From contig JAZNTG010000027.1 in NCBI GenBank assembly GCA_045591645.1, positions 1 to 23,474 on the forward strand: 23,474 bases of DNA. Direction: 5' to 3'. The translations under genes and the position numbers were made by a program. The notes beneath the pieces are model-generated. The model was given only the letters and a program-made list of their open reading frames with translations. It ran no database searches and was not told the DNA's origin. The stretch is from SFWF01 sp045591645 (GTDB taxonomy: Bacteria > Bacillota > Clostridia > Oscillospirales > Acutalibacteraceae). Positions within the stretch are counted from its first letter, which is position 1. The number at the start of each line of letters is the position of its first letter. Below are positions 6,388-13,436 of the stretch, piece after piece.

Positions 6388-7431
6388 GTGGCAAAGGTAA
6401 TGGTTGCAATGTCGGGCGGTGTAGACTCATCAGCGGCGGCGGTGATACTAAAAGCTCAGGGGTATGAGGTCGTCGGCGGAACACTGCGCCTTTATGAGAA
6501 GGACGATGCCGTATCCGGCGAGATAGACTCGGCGGCAGAGGTCTGCACAAAGCTCGGTATATCTCATTTTGTTTTTGATAAGCGCGAGCTTTTTAAAACC
6601 GAGGTCATAGACCGTTTCTCTGGGGAATACGCTCTCGGACTTACCCCAAACCCCTGTATCGAATGTAATAAATACATTAAATTCGGCGCTCTGCTCTGTG
6701 AAGCAAAGGCGCTTGGCTGTGAATATATCGCCACGGGGCATTATTCTAAAATTAAGGATGTAAACGGCAGAAGGCTTATCTGCCGTGCAGATGACACGAA
6801 AAAAGACCAGACCTATGTTTTGTGGCGTCTGTCGCAGGAGCAGCTTAAGTATATCCTGATGCCGCTCGGTGACTATAATAAGGATGACGCGCGCTCGATC
6901 GCCGAAAGGCTTGACTTTACCTGTAAGGCGGCAAAGGAAAGTCAGGATATATGCTTTGTGCCCGACGGTGACTATGCCGCATTTTTGCAGGAGTATGAGG
7001 GTAAGCCTTTTAAAAAGGGTGAGTATACAGACCTTGACGGTAATGTGCTAGGCAAACATATGGGGCATCAGTGCTATACCGTAGGTCAGCGAAAGGGGCT
7101 TGGAATAGCGCTCGGCAGACCGCAGTTTGTAATTTCTAAGGATGCTGTGACAAACCGCGTAGTGCTCGGAGATGAGGAGCACCTTTTTAAAAAGCGTATA
7201 TATATAAATAATGTAAACCTGCAGGCTTTTGATTTTGAAAAGGATTTCACCTGTACCGCAAAGCTTCGCTATAGTGCCAAGGATATGTCCTGCAGGGTTT
7301 TCAAAACAGGTGAGAGCGAAGCGGTAATTGAATTTGAAACGGCACAGAGAGCGCCGTCGGCAGGACAGTCGGCTGTGTTCTATGACGGTGAATATCTGCT
7401 CGGCGGCGGAAAGATAGTAAAAGGGGAATGA
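6388..7431 (+). CDS. mnmA: tRNA-specific 2-thiouridylase MnmA
   Basis: MnmA installs the 2-thio group on U34 of Lys, Glu and Gln tRNAs, using ATP and relayed sulfur. The 347-residue protein shows the PP-loop SGGVDSS (9-15), ATGHYS, TYVLWRL, KESQDICF with Cys189, and GQRKGLGIA. The catalytic segment reads TPNPCIECN, giving a C90xxC93 pair where many MnmA proteins have NPDxxCN. The GTG at 6388 is chosen because AGG lies 7 bases upstream and the protein then begins at the conserved AKVMVAMSGG. An ATG 8 codons earlier is in frame. The gene follows pyrR closely and is followed by the LUD gene with almost no gap, so it is probably part of one transcript. Confidence 0.95.
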   Translation: MAKVMVAMSGGVDSSAAAVILKAQGYEVVGGTLRLYEKDDAVSGEIDSAAEVCTKLGISHFVFDKRELFKTEVIDRFSGEYALGLTPNPCIECNKYIKFGALLCEAKALGCEYIATGHYSKIKDVNGRRLICRADDTKKDQTYVLWRLSQEQLKYILMPLGDYNKDDARSIAERLDFTCKAAKESQDICFVPDGDYAAFLQEYEGKPFKKGEYTDLDGNVLGKHMGHQCYTVGQRKGLGIALGRPQFVISKDAVTNRVVLGDEEHLFKKRIYINNVNLQAFDFEKDFTCTAKLRYSAKDMSCRVFKTGESEAVIEFETAQRAPSAGQSAVFYDGEYLLGGGKIVKGE

Positions 7432-7433
7432 TT

Positions 7434-8075
7434 ATGGACGCTGTTGTACAAAAAACAATTGAAAATCTTCAAAAGAATAACATCGCGGCATACTATGCCG
7501 AGACTAAGGACGAGGTGCCCAGAATCGTAAAAAGTCTGCTGAGAGCGGGCGAGACCGTTTCCTGCGGCGGCTCGGTGACTCTCGATGAGTGCAATGTGCT
7601 TGATATTTTAAGAAACGGCGATTATAATTTCCTTGACAGATACGAGGACGGACTTACTCGGGAGCAGATAGAAGAGATATTCAGAAAGACCTTTTTCTGC
7701 GACAGCTATCTGACCTCGGCAAATGCCGTTACCGAAGCGGGCGAGCTTATAAATGTTGACGGCAACAGCAACCGCATCGCCGCTATTTCCTACGGACCGA
7801 AAAGCGTTATCTGCGTTGTGGGCAAAAATAAGCTTGTCGCGGATGTGTCTGCAGGCTTTAAAAGAGTTAAGGAGGTTGCGGCTCCGCTCAATGCGAAAAG
7901 ACTCGGCTGCAATACTCCCTGTGCAAAGAGCGGCGTATGTATAAAAGCCGACCAGCCGCCCTCTGCAGGCTGCAACAGTCCCGACAGAATCTGCGTGAAT
8001 TATGTCATCAGCGGAAGACAGAGAAAAAAGGACAGAATAAAGGTAGTAATCTGCAACGAGAACTTGGGTTATTAA
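7434..8075 (+). CDS. LUD-domain (DUF162, LutC/YkgG-like) protein with cysteine-rich C-terminus
   Basis: This 213-residue protein resembles the LUD family that includes LutC/LutB-type lactate utilisation proteins. It shows the GGSVTLDE motif (45-52), ANAVTEAGELINVDG and YGPKSVICVVGKNK. The C-terminus carries Cys159, Cys163, Cys169, Cys180 and Cys187 in a GCNTPCAKSGVC...SPDRIC arrangement, probably binding metal or Fe-S. The ATG at 7434 is preferred because GGGG lies 7 bases upstream. An ATG at 7428 overlaps the mnmA stop but leaves only one base after the ribosome site. No lutA or lutB partner is present, so a lactate oxidation role is not supported by context. The substrate is unknown. Confidence 0.85.
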   Translation: MDAVVQKTIENLQKNNIAAYYAETKDEVPRIVKSLLRAGETVSCGGSVTLDECNVLDILRNGDYNFLDRYEDGLTREQIEEIFRKTFFCDSYLTSANAVTEAGELINVDGNSNRIAAISYGPKSVICVVGKNKLVADVSAGFKRVKEVAAPLNAKRLGCNTPCAKSGVCIKADQPPSAGCNSPDRICVNYVISGRQRKKDRIKVVICNENLGY

Positions 8076-8082
8076 ATTATGT

Positions 8083-8115
8083 CACCTCGCATATTTTTAT
8101 ATGCGAGGTGTTTTT
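8083..8115 (+). terminator. Perfect hairpin plus T-tract that contains the dacF ribosome site
   Basis: CACCTCGCATAT (8083-8094) pairs with ATATGCGAGGTG (8099-8110) around TTTT, and TTTTT follows. This is a textbook intrinsic terminator starting 8 bases after the LUD stop. GAGGTG at 8105-8110, the only good ribosome site for the dacF ATG at 8118, is part of the 3' arm, and CACCTC in the 5' arm masks it. It may therefore act as an attenuator, a translational lock, or both. Confidence 0.8.
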
Positions 8116-8117
8116 AT

Positions 8118-9335
8118 ATGAGAAAGATCATAGCTGTTTTGCTTACGCTTGCGATAGCGTTAGTGCCGCTGACGGTCTCTGCAGAGCAGAGCGTTACCGT
8201 TTCTATGGAATATCCCACTCCTGATTACGACAAGCCCTTTACCGACATACTCGAGGTTGCCGCAATAGGCGAGGTAATGGAGATAAATGCAAGGTCGGCA
8301 ATACTCATAGAGCCAAAATCAGGCGCAGTGCTCTACGAATCAAACGCCGACGAGAAGCTTGCGCCTGCCTCCATTACCAAGATAATGTCGCTCGTGCTCA
8401 TAATGGAGGCGATAGCCGACGGCCGACTGAGTCTTGATACGGTCGTTACCGCGTCGGAGCATGCCTGCAGTATGGGTGGTTCACAGATATGGCTTGAGCC
8501 GAACGAGCAAATGACGGTCGACGAGCTTTTAAAGGCGGTGGTCATCGCATCTGCCAATGATGCCACGGTCGCGATCGGAGAGGCGATAGCAGGCAGCGAA
8601 GAGGGCTTTGTGGTTATGATGAACCAAAAGGCGGCAGAGCTTGGCATGAATGAGACCAATTTTGTCAACTGTACGGGACTTGACGCCGAAGGACATCTGA
8701 CATCTGCCCACGATGTTGCGCTTATGTCGGCTGAGCTTGTAAAGCATGAGCTGATAAAGAATTATTCAACGGTTTGGATGGATACGCTGAGAAACGGTGC
8801 CAGTGAGCTTGTAAATACCAATCGCTTGGTCCGCTTTTACAGCGGAGCCTTCGGACTTAAAACAGGAACTACCTCTAAGGCGGGCTCCTGCCTCTCTGCC
8901 GCTGCCGAGCGCGACGGACTTACCCTTATAGCCGTTGTGATGGGCGCACCGTCAAGCAACGACCGCTTTAACGGCGCGAGAAAGCTGCTTGATTACGGCT
9001 TTGCAAACTTTTCATTCGAGAATATTACCGCCGATATTTCGTCACTCGCACCCGTGCCTGTAAAAAAAGGAACGGTAAGGCAGATGCGCCCCGAAGCCTC
9101 AGGCTCGCTTCCCGTGCTTCTCAAAAAAGGGGGTATAGCCAACGTGACGCAGGAGATCGAAATATCCGATACGCTTACAGCCCCGATATCAAAGGGTGAC
9201 ATTATAGGCTATGTACATATAAAATATGAAGACGAGGAGATCGGAACGATACCCATTACAGCCGGAGAAACGAGCGAAAAGCTGACTGTTTGGTATTGGC
9301 TTTGGGCACTTTACAGAAAATTGTTTTCTTTGTAA
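8118..9335 (+). CDS. dacF: D-alanyl-D-alanine carboxypeptidase (DacF-type penicillin-binding protein)
   Basis: This enzyme trims the terminal D-Ala from peptidoglycan pentapeptides outside the membrane. The 405-residue form starts with a signal peptide (MRKIIAVLL...VSA, cleavage near residue 22). The active-site motifs are SITK (85-88, Ser85 nucleophile), SAN (145-147) and KTG (248-250). A PBP5 C-terminal beta domain follows (about 290-385), then an aromatic amphipathic tail (WYWLWALYRKLFSL) that probably anchors the protein to the membrane. The start is chosen at 8118 by signal-peptide position and the GAGGTG 7 bases upstream. An in-frame ATG at 8079 would add 13 residues and has no clear ribosome site. 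There is no room for a promoter after the hairpin, so expression depends on readthrough. Confidence 0.93.
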   Translation: MRKIIAVLLTLAIALVPLTVSAEQSVTVSMEYPTPDYDKPFTDILEVAAIGEVMEINARSAILIEPKSGAVLYESNADEKLAPASITKIMSLVLIMEAIADGRLSLDTVVTASEHACSMGGSQIWLEPNEQMTVDELLKAVVIASANDATVAIGEAIAGSEEGFVVMMNQKAAELGMNETNFVNCTGLDAEGHLTSAHDVALMSAELVKHELIKNYSTVWMDTLRNGASELVNTNRLVRFYSGAFGLKTGTTSKAGSCLSAAAERDGLTLIAVVMGAPSSNDRFNGARKLLDYGFANFSFENITADISSLAPVPVKKGTVRQMRPEASGSLPVLLKKGGIANVTQEIEISDTLTAPISKGDIIGYVHIKYEDEEIGTIPITAGETSEKLTVWYWLWALYRKLFSL

Positions 9336-9345
9336 TAATTAAGTG

Positions 9346-9374
9346 TTGAAAAAATCTGCAGTATAGTGTAAAAT
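9346..9374 (+). promoter_or_regulatory. pgi promoter
   Basis: TTGAAA (9346-9351) and TAAAAT (9369-9374) are 17 bases apart. They lie about 30 bases upstream of the pgi ATG, and AGGAGA is at 9391-9396. No terminator is obvious between dacF and this promoter. Confidence 0.75.
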
Positions 9375-9403
9375 AATTACAATAATAGTAAGGAGATATA
9401 TAA

Positions 9404-10744
9404 ATGGCATTGGAATTTAGTTACAAATACGCTGCCGAATTCCTTCGTGAGAATGACCTTAAAGGTCTTGATGCACAGGTTAAAGCGGCACACGATATGC
9501 TTCACAGTAAGACAGGACTTGGAAATGACTTTACAGGTTGGGTAGAGCTTCCGTTTGATTATGACAAGGAAGAATTCGCAAGAATTAAAAAGGCTGCCGA
9601 AAAGATAAAGGCAGATACCGACGTTTTCATCGTTATCGGCATCGGCGGCTCCTACCTCGGAGCAAGAGCGGCTATAGAGTTTTTAAAGAGTGATAACTAT
9701 AACGCTCTTCCTAAGGATACTCCCGACATCTATTTTGCAGGAAACAGCATAAGCGGTTCGGCTCTTTCGGACCTTTTAAAGATCTGTGAGGGCAAGCGCG
9801 TATCTGTTAATATAATTTCAAAGTCGGGCACCACTACCGAGCCTGCAGTTGCTTTCAGAGTTTTCAGAAAGCTGCTCGTTGAGCGCTACGGTGAAGAAGA
9901 GGCGGCTAAGAGGATCTATTGCACCACCGATAAGGCAAGAGGAACCTTAAAGCAGCTTGCGGACCAGAAGGGCTATGAGTGTTTTGTAATTCCCGATGAC
10001 GTAGGCGGACGCTATTCAGTACTTACCGCTGTGGGACTGCTTCCGATCGCTGTGTGCGGAGCTGATATCGACGCTTTGATGGCAGGCGCCGCGGCAGCAG
10101 CTAAGGAATATGCCGAGCCCGATATGTATAAAAATGACTGCTACACCTATGCCGCTATCAGAAACGCTTTCTACCGCAAGGGTAAATCGGTTGAAATGCT
10201 TGTTTCTTACGAGCCCCGCTTTACAATGATGGCAGAGTGGTTCAAGCAGCTTTACGGAGAGAGTGAAGGCAAGGATAACAAGGGTATCTTCCCTGCATCT
10301 GCCGTATTCTCTACCGACCTTCATTCTCTTGGTCAGTTCATTCAGGACGGAACGAGAATTATGTTTGAAACGGTCGTAAATATCGGCGATTGCGGCTCAG
10401 ACATAATTATCGAGCGCGAGGATGATGACGGCGACGGACTGAACTTCCTTGCAGGAAAGCCGATGTCATATGTAAACCATAAGGCATTTGAGGGAACAGT
10501 ACTCGCTCATACCGACGGCGCAGTTCCGAACCTTGTTATCTCTCTTGACAAGGCAAATGAGGAAAACCTCGGCAGACTTATTTACTTCTTCGAAAAGGCT
10601 TGTGGAATTTCGGGCTATATGCTCGGTGTAAACCCCTTCGATCAACCCGGCGTTGAAAGCTATAAGAAGAATATGTTCGCACTGCTCGGCAAACCGGGCT
10701 ATGAGGATGCAAAGGCGGCATTAGAAGCAAGACTTGCAAAATAA
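9404..10744 (+). CDS. pgi: Glucose-6-phosphate isomerase
   Basis: This cytoplasmic enzyme of glycolysis and gluconeogenesis interconverts glucose-6-phosphate and fructose-6-phosphate. The 446-residue protein belongs to the short bacterial class. Visible motifs are GIGGSYLGARAA (79-90), the phosphate-binding SKSGTTTE (139-146), VGGRYSVLTAVGLLP, the YGESEGKDNKGIFP region with the catalytic glutamate, DLHSLGQ, and NPFDQPGVESYK near the end. The ATG has AGGAGA 7 bases upstream. It has its own promoter and is followed by a weak terminator and a small P-loop gene. Confidence 0.97.
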   Translation: MALEFSYKYAAEFLRENDLKGLDAQVKAAHDMLHSKTGLGNDFTGWVELPFDYDKEEFARIKKAAEKIKADTDVFIVIGIGGSYLGARAAIEFLKSDNYNALPKDTPDIYFAGNSISGSALSDLLKICEGKRVSVNIISKSGTTTEPAVAFRVFRKLLVERYGEEEAAKRIYCTTDKARGTLKQLADQKGYECFVIPDDVGGRYSVLTAVGLLPIAVCGADIDALMAGAAAAAKEYAEPDMYKNDCYTYAAIRNAFYRKGKSVEMLVSYEPRFTMMAEWFKQLYGESEGKDNKGIFPASAVFSTDLHSLGQFIQDGTRIMFETVVNIGDCGSDIIIEREDDDGDGLNFLAGKPMSYVNHKAFEGTVLAHTDGAVPNLVISLDKANEENLGRLIYFFEKACGISGYMLGVNPFDQPGVESYKKNMFALLGKPGYEDAKAALEARLAK

Positions 10745-10758
10745 AAACATTATAAAAT

Positions 10759-10777
10759 AACCGCCCCGGCGGTTTTA
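10759..10777 (+). terminator. Short GC hairpin after pgi
   Basis: ACCGC (10760-10764) pairs with GCGGT (10769-10773) around CCCG, flanked by AATA and TTTTATA. The stem is short, so termination is probably partial. The next gene's ribosome site starts 12 bases later and no promoter fits between. Confidence 0.5.
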
Positions 10778-10798
10778 TATAGAAAAGGAGCGTATAAT

Positions 10799-11212
10799 AT
10801 GATTAAACTTATTATCGGAAAAAAAGGTTCAGGCAAAACCAAGAAGCTCATTGATGTAGTTAATGAAGCTGCAAAGACCAGCAAGGGCAACGTTGTTTGT
10901 GTAGAGCAGGGAGACTCACTCCGCTACAGCATTTCGACTCAGGTCCGTTTGGTCGACACAGAAAATTACGGAATTTCCGGTTACGGTGAGTATTATGCAA
11001 TGCTCTGCGGAATGGCCGCCAGCAACCACGACGTAACTCACATCTTTGGCGACGCAACTAAGCGTATCGGCGGAGGACTTGACGGAATAGATGCTTTCTT
11101 TGACAGAGTATCTGCTCTCGCAGAAGACAGTAATATCCAGTTCATCTTCACAGTATCCTGCGACAAAGAGGAGCTTCCCGAAAAGATCTTCGAGGTTGCC
11201 GAGGAAATTTAA
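10799..11212 (+). CDS. Small P-loop NTPase-like protein of unknown function
   Basis: This 137-residue protein opens with a clean Walker A motif, GKKGSGKT (7-14). A hydrophobic strand near the C-terminus, IQFIFTVSCD, could be a Walker-B-like or sensor strand but lacks the usual paired acidic residues. The middle contains a tyrosine- and glycine-rich stretch (YGISGYGEYYAML) and then a GGGLDGIDAFFDRV helix. No membrane segment or signal peptide is seen. The ATG has AGGAG 8 bases upstream. It lies between pgi and a strong terminator and probably depends on pgi transcription. Similar short proteins are sometimes labelled PilT-like from the P-loop alone; I see no support for a pilus role. Confidence 0.8.
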   Translation: MIKLIIGKKGSGKTKKLIDVVNEAAKTSKGNVVCVEQGDSLRYSISTQVRLVDTENYGISGYGEYYAMLCGMAASNHDVTHIFGDATKRIGGGLDGIDAFFDRVSALAEDSNIQFIFTVSCDKEELPEKIFEVAEEI

Positions 11213-11217
11213 TCTTT

Positions 11218-11253
11218 GCGGAGTGCCAAAAACGGCACTCCGCTTTTTATTTT
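11218..11253 (+). terminator. Strong terminator after the P-loop gene
   Basis: GCGGAGTGCC (11218-11227) pairs with GGCACTCCGC (11234-11243) around AAAAAC, followed by TTTTTATTTT. Confidence 0.93.
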
Positions 11254-11280
11254 ATTCTGCTCAGTCCTGTAAAAAAACAC

Positions 11281-11309
11281 TTGACAAAGGCAAAAGCATT
11301 ATATATAAT
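11281..11309 (+). promoter_or_regulatory. Consensus promoter of the yceD-rpmF operon
   Basis: TTGACA (11281-11286), 17 bases, TATAAT (11304-11309). This is an exact sigma-A consensus with optimal spacing, about 28 bases ahead of the yceD ATG. Strong constitutive transcription is expected. Confidence 0.9.
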
Positions 11310-11336
11310 TGACTTTGTGACAAATGAGGTGAGATT

Positions 11337-11837
11337 ATGCTTCTTGATCTGAAGCCGCTTTTTGCAGGCAGCAAGGATCACATCCCTGTGGACTTTTCTA
11401 TGGATCTTAGTTCGATAGATTTTTACGGACATAAACCGCTTAAAAATCCTATTGCGATCTCGGGAAAGATCATCAGCAGAGCGGGAATCGTTGAGGCACA
11501 GCTTACCTGCAGAGTCGAGTATACGGCTCCTTGCGACCGTTGCGGAGAAGAAGTAGCTGAAACTTACAACTTCGATATTATCCGTACCATCGTGACCGAG
11601 CTCGAGAACGACGACACCGATGAGATGACCGTGGTTCCCGATATGAAGCTCGACTTAGAAGAATTTTGCTATGCCGACATAATTATGTCGCTTCCCACAA
11701 AGCACCTCTGCAAAGAGGATTGTAAGGGACTTTGTCCCGTGTGCGGAACAAACTTAAACCTTGGCAGGTGCGACTGCACGACAGATGAGGAAACTGTCGG
11801 CGGATTAGCGGCTCTGGCAGAACTCTTAAAAGACTAA
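11337..11837 (+). CDS. yceD: DUF177/YceD family protein, cysteine-rich
   Basis: This is a 166-residue member of the YceD (DUF177) family, which is almost always found next to rpmF and is associated with large-subunit or 23S rRNA maturation; its molecular role is not settled. The sequence shows a PCDRCGE pair (Cys66, Cys69). A second cluster has Cys125, Cys129, Cys133, Cys136, Cys145 and Cys147 (C-x3-C-x3-CPVCG...GRCDC), probably a zinc site typical of Gram-positive members. The ATG follows GAGGTGAG. It is the first gene after a consensus promoter, with rpmF 31 bases downstream. Confidence 0.9.
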   Translation: MLLDLKPLFAGSKDHIPVDFSMDLSSIDFYGHKPLKNPIAISGKIISRAGIVEAQLTCRVEYTAPCDRCGEEVAETYNFDIIRTIVTELENDDTDEMTVVPDMKLDLEEFCYADIIMSLPTKHLCKEDCKGLCPVCGTNLNLGRCDCTTDEETVGGLAALAELLKD

Positions 11838-11868
11838 AAATACTAAAGATTTCAAGGAGGTGCCGAGA

Positions 11869-12051
11869 ATGGCAGTACCGAAGAGAAAAACCTCGAAAGC
11901 AAGACGTGATAAGAGACGTAACAACCTTTGGAAGCTTACAGCTCCCTCTCTTGTAAAGTGCGACCGTTGCGGCGAGTACAAGAGACCTCACAGACTTTGT
12001 CCCGCTTGCGGATACTACAACGGCCGTGAGGTTGTAAAGGTCGGCGAATAA
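11869..12051 (+). CDS. rpmF: 50S ribosomal protein L32
   Basis: This 60-residue L32 begins with the hallmark MAVPKRKTSKARRDKRR. It carries the zinc-binding CDRC (31-34) and CPAC (44-47) pairs, so it is the zinc-containing form. The start at 11869 is set by AAGGAGGTG at 11854-11862 and the conserved N-terminus. A GTG three codons earlier falls inside the ribosome site. Confidence 0.97.
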   Translation: MAVPKRKTSKARRDKRRNNLWKLTAPSLVKCDRCGEYKRPHRLCPACGYYNGREVVKVGE

Positions 12052-12075
12052 TTGTCGAACTGAATCAAACAAGAC

Positions 12076-12107
12076 AGAGGGGGAGGAAACTCCTCCTCTA
12101 TTTTTTT
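12076..12107 (+). terminator. Terminator between rpmF and the DUF512 gene
   Basis: AGAGGGGGAG (12076-12085) pairs with CTCCTCCTCT (12090-12099), with one G-U pair, around a GAAA tetraloop, followed by A and seven T residues. The next start codon is only 18 bases away and no promoter fits between, so downstream genes must rely on readthrough or on an undetected promoter inside rpmF. Confidence 0.9.
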
Positions 12108-12124
12108 AAAAAGGCGGTGATATT

Positions 12125-13435
12125 GTGTCGGTTATAATAAACGGAGTTGAAAAGGGCTCGCCTGCATATAAGGCAGGCATCAGAGAAAACGATATTCTTA
12201 TATCCATAAACCAAAACGAGATAGTAGATGTGCTGGATTACCGTTTTTATCAGAATGAGTCTAAGCTTACCGTGACCTTTAAAAATAAAAAAGGCAAGGA
12301 AAAGACCGTAAAGATAAAAAAGGATGAGTACAGTGAGCTCGGCATGAATTTTGACAGCTATCTTATGGATTGTCAACATTCCTGCAGGAATAAGTGCATA
12401 TTCTGCTTTATCGACCAGCTACCGAGCGGTATGCGCGATACCCTTTATTTTAAGGATGACGACTCGCGCCTGTCCTTTTTATTCGGTAACTACATAACCC
12501 TTACAAATCTCACCGAGCACGAAATTTCCCGAATTATAAAGATGCATATAAGCCCCGTTAATATCTCGGTGCATACCACAAACCCTGAGCTTCGATGCAA
12601 AATGATGAACAATCGTTTTGCAGGAGAAGCGCTTTCAATAATAAAGCGCTTTGACGACGCAGGCATAAAAATGAATTTTCAGCTTGTGCTGGTACCGGGC
12701 TATAACGACGGCGAGGAGCTAAAAAGATCGCTTTACGACCTTGCGGAGTATAAAAATGTTCTGTGTATAGCCTCTGTCCCTGTAGGACTTACAAAATTCC
12801 GCGAGGGACTGTGCGAAATAGAACCCTTTAATAAACAAACCGCCGCCGAGGTCATCGATATAACCGAAGCTATCGCCGAAGAGGTGAAAGAGAAGTTCGG
12901 CGAAGCAATAATGTTTGCCGCGGATGAGTTTTACTTAAAGGCAGAAAGACCACGGCCTTCTGCCGATTACTACGGCGATTTTCATCAGCTTGATAACGGT
13001 GTCGGAATGTGGTCGCTGTTTGAAAAGGATGCAAAGGATGCTCTTCAAAATGTAGAGGGACCGAGCGAAAAACGCAGTGTTACCTGCGTTACGGGCGTTG
13101 CCGCATATCCGCTTATAAAATGGGCGGTTGACAGCGCAAATAAAAAGTGGCATAATTTGGATGGGAGAGTGTACGCCATAGAAAATAATTTCTTTGGCGA
13201 GAAGATAACCGTCGCAGGACTTGTGACTGGCAGGGATATTATAGAACAATTAAAGGGCAAGGAGCTCGGGAGTGAGCTTATTATCCCTTCAAATATGCTG
13301 AGATTCGAGCGCGACCTTTTCCTTGACGATACCTCGGTCGAGGATTTGGAAAAGGCACTTAATATTAAAGTGAGAATAACCGAGACGGGCGGCTACGACC
13401 TTATAGAGTCGCTTGCGGGAGATAAGGAGTATTAA
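12125..13435 (+). CDS. PDZ-containing radical SAM protein, DUF512 family
   Basis: This 436-residue protein has an N-terminal PDZ-like segment (about 5-45, GSPAYKAGIRENDILISI). An unusual radical SAM core follows, with Cys83, Cys87, Cys91 and Cys94; the CX3CX2C triad is 87/91/94 within CRNKCIFCFIDQLP. The family signatures SGMRDTLYFKDDDSRLSF and GNYITLTNLT come next, then the C-terminal DUF512 region. The enzyme class makes a 5'-deoxyadenosyl radical; the substrate of this family is unknown to me. The GTG at 12125 is preceded by AGGCGGTG. Only one base separates its stop from der, a neighbourhood widely kept in Clostridia, which hints at a link to ribosome assembly. Confidence 0.92.
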   Translation: MSVIINGVEKGSPAYKAGIRENDILISINQNEIVDVLDYRFYQNESKLTVTFKNKKGKEKTVKIKKDEYSELGMNFDSYLMDCQHSCRNKCIFCFIDQLPSGMRDTLYFKDDDSRLSFLFGNYITLTNLTEHEISRIIKMHISPVNISVHTTNPELRCKMMNNRFAGEALSIIKRFDDAGIKMNFQLVLVPGYNDGEELKRSLYDLAEYKNVLCIASVPVGLTKFREGLCEIEPFNKQTAAEVIDITEAIAEEVKEKFGEAIMFAADEFYLKAERPRPSADYYGDFHQLDNGVGMWSLFEKDAKDALQNVEGPSEKRSVTCVTGVAAYPLIKWAVDSANKKWHNLDGRVYAIENNFFGEKITVAGLVTGRDIIEQLKGKELGSELIIPSNMLRFERDLFLDDTSVEDLEKALNIKVRITETGGYDLIESLAGDKEY

Positions 13436-13436
13436 T

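Noticed and set aside
7434..8075. Lactate utilisation operon (LutABC)
   Set aside because: Only a single LUD-domain gene is present. No LutA- or LutB-like Fe-S partners are nearby, so the pathway claim is unsupported.
10799..11212. PilT or type IV pilus ATPase
   Set aside because: The only shared feature is the Walker A motif. The protein is far too short and no pilus genes are present.
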